This document shows, piece by piece, positions 60,430-64,000 of a stretch of 64,000 nucleotides of DNA; the first letter of the stretch is position 1; every line of letters starts with the position of its first letter. Where the stretch lies: positions 18,861,783 to 18,925,782 of the forward strand of contig CM055109.1 of the NCBI GenBank assembly GCA_029204225.1, read 5' to 3'. This stretch comes from Diphasiastrum complanatum (lineage: Eukaryota > Streptophyta > Lycopodiopsida > Lycopodiales > Lycopodiaceae). The notes beneath the pieces were generated by a model. That model was not told where the DNA came from, searched no databases, and saw only the letters and a program-made list of their open reading frames with translations. The position numbers were made by a program, and so were the translations under genes.

Positions 60430-62166
60430 TGATTGCGAGTCCACCGGCCTTGTTCTTTTCGACACGTTGTGTCCTTTTCATTAGCTCCTGCGCTCTAGGT
60501 CGATTCAAAGGCGTATTGAGCAACAAAATGAGAGTCAGGATGCGTGTTGAGAAGCTATTAAAAGGTTTACAGGTAAAATTGTTCTCAGCAGTTTCCAATC
60601 AGCCTGTGATATATTGATTAAATTAGCTGTTTAGGAATGAAGATGAGAATGCTTCATTGCTCTAACTTAAACGTTAAGGTGGTACAATGCGTGGAGGAGT
60701 GTGAAACTCAGTAGGAGTTCCGGCTCTCAATTTCCTGGTTAACAACATATCGTTTAGTAGTGCTAGCTTGAAAAATTTTCAGCAATCTGCGTGAAGGCAA
60801 AAAACTTTCATAAGCATCCAACTCTGCTTTTTGCCATGGAAAGTTAACAAAGTAGTTTCCTGGATGGCCTCTATGCTTCCCTCTATGCTTCACTCAATGA
60901 GACTTCACATCTTATACGCTTGGGACTGAAGGTCAAATTTATGCGTGCTTTTATGCCATAGTCTGCTGATTATAATTGAGTGACCGTTAAGGAATAACCC
61001 TAGGACTTTCAATATCTATAAACAAAAAATTACAAGAAAAGTATTTATAAACATTTATCCATAAACATATATGCTGATAATCGGAAAACTTGCTCATATG
61101 TTTTAAATTGTCATAAGCATTTGAGGCTGAATTTCTTCCGATTACTAATGGAAGCAGTTATGAACTTCGAGGTTTGTTTGGTCAGGCTTTGTAGCCAAAT
61201 GTTGAGGAGTCTGCAAAAATTTCTCAAGTACAATACCGTATGCGATTCTTGGTTTGTATATCTAGATATTTGGAAACAATCAATCAGAAACATGGTTACT
61301 GGGATATAATGAACGTATGTTTGTTGTAGATACCTGCAGATATGGAGAAAATCACAACAGATGTCATTCCAAGGGACTTTTCGTGCATTGCTGATGTATG
61401 CTAGTTATGTCTTTTTCTTCTATGTTCTAAAGATTCTTGTGAAATATATATCTTTAAACATTTCTGCGTAAGCAGTCAGATTTAGCAAGCTCATCGTCTT
61501 GAAAATGTTCACTTCTCATTCAAAGTAAGTTTAGAGGTAACTGTCGAAGTATTGAAAGCATTATTGCTGGAATTGGGGCTCTGTTCAGGGTTTGGCAAGC
61601 AATGCGGGGACTTCTAGAAGCTCCCCGTTACTTTCTTCAGCTGCAGAGTCAGATGACCCAGGCACACCAACTGGCAGTGACAGTGCAAGTATGCATCTCT
61701 CATCTTTACGTTGATTTTGGTGATGCGCGAGCCTTGGACAGGTTATTTGATCCAGACATGCGTTGATAGTGGAAACGTTATGCTTTGTGTTCAAATTTTG
61801 GATGTTACAATATATGGGAGATGAACAAGAATTGATCGCACCACTCGCACTTCTGTGTTTGACATTTGTGTATAACATTTCTATGCAGCTTTCATTTCAT
61901 CAATTTGTACTCTGTACTAAGTTTTTTCTCCCAAATGTATTTGTCAATTTTGTAGTTCTGAGTTCATTTGACATTCTTCGATGTAGTTTGCAGATGAGTT
62001 CTCATCTTGTCTATCTTGCAGGAGGACTTCTTCAACAAGAAATCACAAATATGGTCCAACAATTGGGGGATAGCCGTGCACTTGTGGCAAAGCTTGAGGC
62101 AGAGATAACTTTATTACAACAAGAAAAGTGTCACCAAGAAATGCAAAATGGGATATATATCAAGCG
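60430..62166 (+). CDS. Candidate host gene, four exon-like blocks (5' part)
   Basis: Blocks: about 60,430-60,572 (ends LLKGLQ, donor GTAAAA), 61,330-61,395 (IPADMEKITTDVIPRDF, donor GTATGC), 61,590-61,688 (Ser/Asp/Pro-rich: SSPLLSSAAESDDPGTPTGS, donor GTATGC), 62,032-62,166 (GLLQQEITNMVQQLGDSRALVAKLEAEITLLQQ, coiled-coil-like heptads, donor GTAATG). Acceptors end TAG, CAG and CAG after pyrimidine-rich tracts, and phases match across every junction (0, 0, 1). The combined composition is unlike any retroelement. I do not recognise the family. The first block could include an ATG at 60,523. No continuation is found after 62,170; a repeat cluster follows. Confidence 0.45.
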
Positions 62167-62309
62167 GTAATGGTTTCCTGCTCATGTTTTATTTGTTGAA
62201 AGAAGACCTAGAAAGAGGAAACCATACTTCAACTGTTCAACATAAGTTATGACAATCAATGCGAACTAAAAGGAACTGCAACTTCTGAAAGGAACTATAT
62301 CTAAGGCAT

Positions 62310-62740
62310 GGTTACCAGGGAACGCGTTCCCACCCCCTGGGAACGTGTTCTCCATTCCCCACCTAAATAACCGGGCATTCCTGTGCACCCGCGTTCCCAG
62401 GTGGGAACGCTCCCGCAGCACAATGCGTTCCTAGGCACGTTTCCAGTGGTGGGAACGCGTTCCCGAGCAGAAAACGTAAAATCATCCAAAAGAACCTTGT
62501 TTTTTTAAGGTTCTCGGTTTTGAAGAGTATTACCATAAAAGGGTTCATATGCCTATATAAAAAACCATCAAAAGTAGCAAGGTACCCGTTTTTGAAAAAT
62601 AATGTCGGTTTCATTCCTATGCTTTGCCAATTTTCCTGAGCACTGTTTCAAACTTATATTTTATAGCCTAGCGTTCCCAAGTTCTCGAAAATGTTCCCGT
62701 TCCCAAGGCCATGTTCCCATTTCGTTCCCGTTCCCTACTA
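62310..62740. repeat. Cluster of GGGAACGCGTTCCC palindromes
   Basis: The perfect 14-base palindrome occurs at 62,318-62,331 and 62,451-62,464, with variants near 62,339 (GGGAACGTGTTC), 62,390-62,414 (GCGTTCCC..GGGAACGC) and 62,425. The half site GTTCCC recurs several times at 62,672-62,735. The intervening sequence is otherwise unremarkable. It could be a MITE-like or telomere-unrelated satellite fragment, or a site cluster in an intron. Confidence 0.75.
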
Positions 62741-64000
62741 TTTTGTATATTTTGTAGGGCATGTATATTTGTCCAAAAACTCAACATTTATCAAAGAGAA
62801 AAAATAGGAAAGCTCTTACCCCATTTCACATAAAAAAGTGAGCCACCCCAAGTGACTAGGCTTAAAAAAATGCTAACATGGGGTAAGTGAAGATGCTAAC
62901 ATGGAGTATTCCCGGGCATCTCCACATGCCTTAGGACCCCTATCTTTTAGGAACCTTTCAAATTTGGGTGGGAGAATATCCTTGTGGCTTATATAGGACA
63001 AAGGAGAGAGAGCAAAGGTCTCCCAGATAGGTTTGTGTGTGAAATGGGGGGCGATGGACTGATATGAAGTGGGCAAGTGTGACTTTGCGTCACGATTGGC
63101 CCGCTTTGTGTATGAAAACACAGTATGTTAATACATTGTGTGGAGGCCTAAATTAGGGTTAGATTTGAGAGCTATTAGTAAGGGGCCCATCTAGCCTTGT
63201 CACGTTGGCGCTACTAGCAAATGTCTAACAATGAATAAAAGGATAAAGTGCTGAAACCATATGGTGAAATTCTAATAATAGTGTGGGGGCCTAGGGCCTA
63301 GGGGCTGTCAATGATATGCTTTTACTCACCCTCTTCAACAAGATAGTGTGCCCACTTCCAATATAGAAGAAAATGCTGAGCTTGTGAAAGGGATGGTGTC
63401 AATGAGTCATAGACAAAATGATTCTATGATATTGAGTTACATGCAAAACAATGTTGTGAACATCGCATAGAGCATGATAATGACAATGATGGCATTTCTT
63501 GTAAGAATCATGCTTATAGCAAGGTGATCTATAGAAATGGAAGCTAAGCAAATCGTTCTAGATCAAGCTAATGCTTTCTATATCGATGTTGTGTCTAGGA
63601 TAATACCCAACATAATAAAGGAGACATTCTATATTGAGACTCAATAGAAGGGACAAAAAGAGGCTACTAGAGACAAGAGGAGACGAAAAATAAGAAGTGA
63701 TAACTAGAGTGCAAAAAAGTGATCTCATAATGAGTTATGGGTAAAACGTCACATAGATCATGAGATGAAAAGGATACTGCAAAATTTAACAATCTTCATA
63801 AGAATCATGCTAATCGCAAGCCGATCTACTATTTAGGAAGCTAAGCTAATGTATGAACCACTTCCAACAATCAATTTGTCAAATGACGAATTTTGAGATG
63901 GCTAAGAGGTTCAACTAGTTATTTCCTATTTGAACCCCATAGTTGTGGGAGAGCGTGGTTGAAAACCATTCATCCGCACAAATGGGTTGTATCCCATAGC
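62741..64000. other. Unassigned right end, with one diverged duplication
   Basis: A minus frame at 62,873-63,121 has no motif I know. A block near 63,405-63,560 recurs, diverged, near 63,715-63,860 (shared AAGAATCATGCT, GAAGCTAAGC and GTGATCTA/CCGATCTA text), suggesting an old tandem duplication of about 310 bases. No gene is recognised. Confidence 0.45.

Overview
The window looks like repeat-dominated nuclear DNA from a land plant with a large genome. The evidence is two orders of LTR retrotransposon (Ty1/copia and Ty3/gypsy), copia primer-binding sites matching plant initiator tRNA-Met, a gypsy site matching plant tRNA-Asp, and one short set of intron-separated exons near the right end. A broken gene resembling the uncharacterised DUF7869 transposon-like family, which I associate with ferns, bryophytes and lycophytes, is weak evidence for a non-angiosperm. 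I cannot name the species. No rRNA gene, complete tRNA gene, CRISPR array or bacterial-type operon is visible.

Left part (1-7,430). After an unassigned AT-rich stretch with a fold-back repeat (726-1,062), the minus strand carries the DUF7869-like pseudogene (about 1,500-3,125). It abuts a 3'-truncated minus-strand copia element ('copia 1', about 3,150-6,815).

Centre (6,937-47,288) is a nested stack. The deepest layer appears to be a plus-strand gypsy element ('gypsy B'), seen as a gag start at 6,937, then gag/protease/linker, the integrase end and an extra 3' ORF at 34,568-39,129, the rest of that ORF at 45,376-46,399, and a 3' LTR at 46,449-47,288. Into it went: a minus-strand gypsy remnant ('gypsy C', about 7,430-12,600) with a gag inverted repeat and 150-bp tandem repeats; a copia element ('copia 3', 12,705-34,567) with both LTRs; and another copia element ('copia 4', 39,130-45,375) with both LTRs. 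Copia 3 is itself filled by a complete-length minus-strand gypsy element ('gypsy A', 15,851-32,366).

Gypsy A reads from right to left: 5' LTR, tRNA-Asp PBS, motif-rich leader, gag, protease, an internally inverted 1.57-kb block holding the protease end to RT start, RT, RNase H, integrase, a 2.75-kb CT-microsatellite array flanked by two copies of the integrase segment, a spacer, a long extra ORF, and the 3' LTR. The extra ORFs of gypsy A and gypsy B are diverged relatives with the same layout (N-terminal domain, Pro/Ser/Thr-rich linker, coiled-coil or Gln-rich part, C-terminal domain). This is the best candidate for an undescribed system.

Right part (47,289-64,000) holds copia and gypsy fragments and two related LTR elements without recognisable coding capacity. 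These two lie in opposite orientation, giving 1.54-kb inverted arms (51,595-53,131 and 54,774-56,310). A candidate host gene with four exon-like blocks (about 60,430-62,166) and a cluster of GGGAACGCGTTCCC palindromes follow. Nearly every element ORF is broken, mostly by in-frame TAG/TGA, so this is an old, decaying region. The one long intact pol segment is the gypsy A RNase H-integrase ORF (24,649-25,956).
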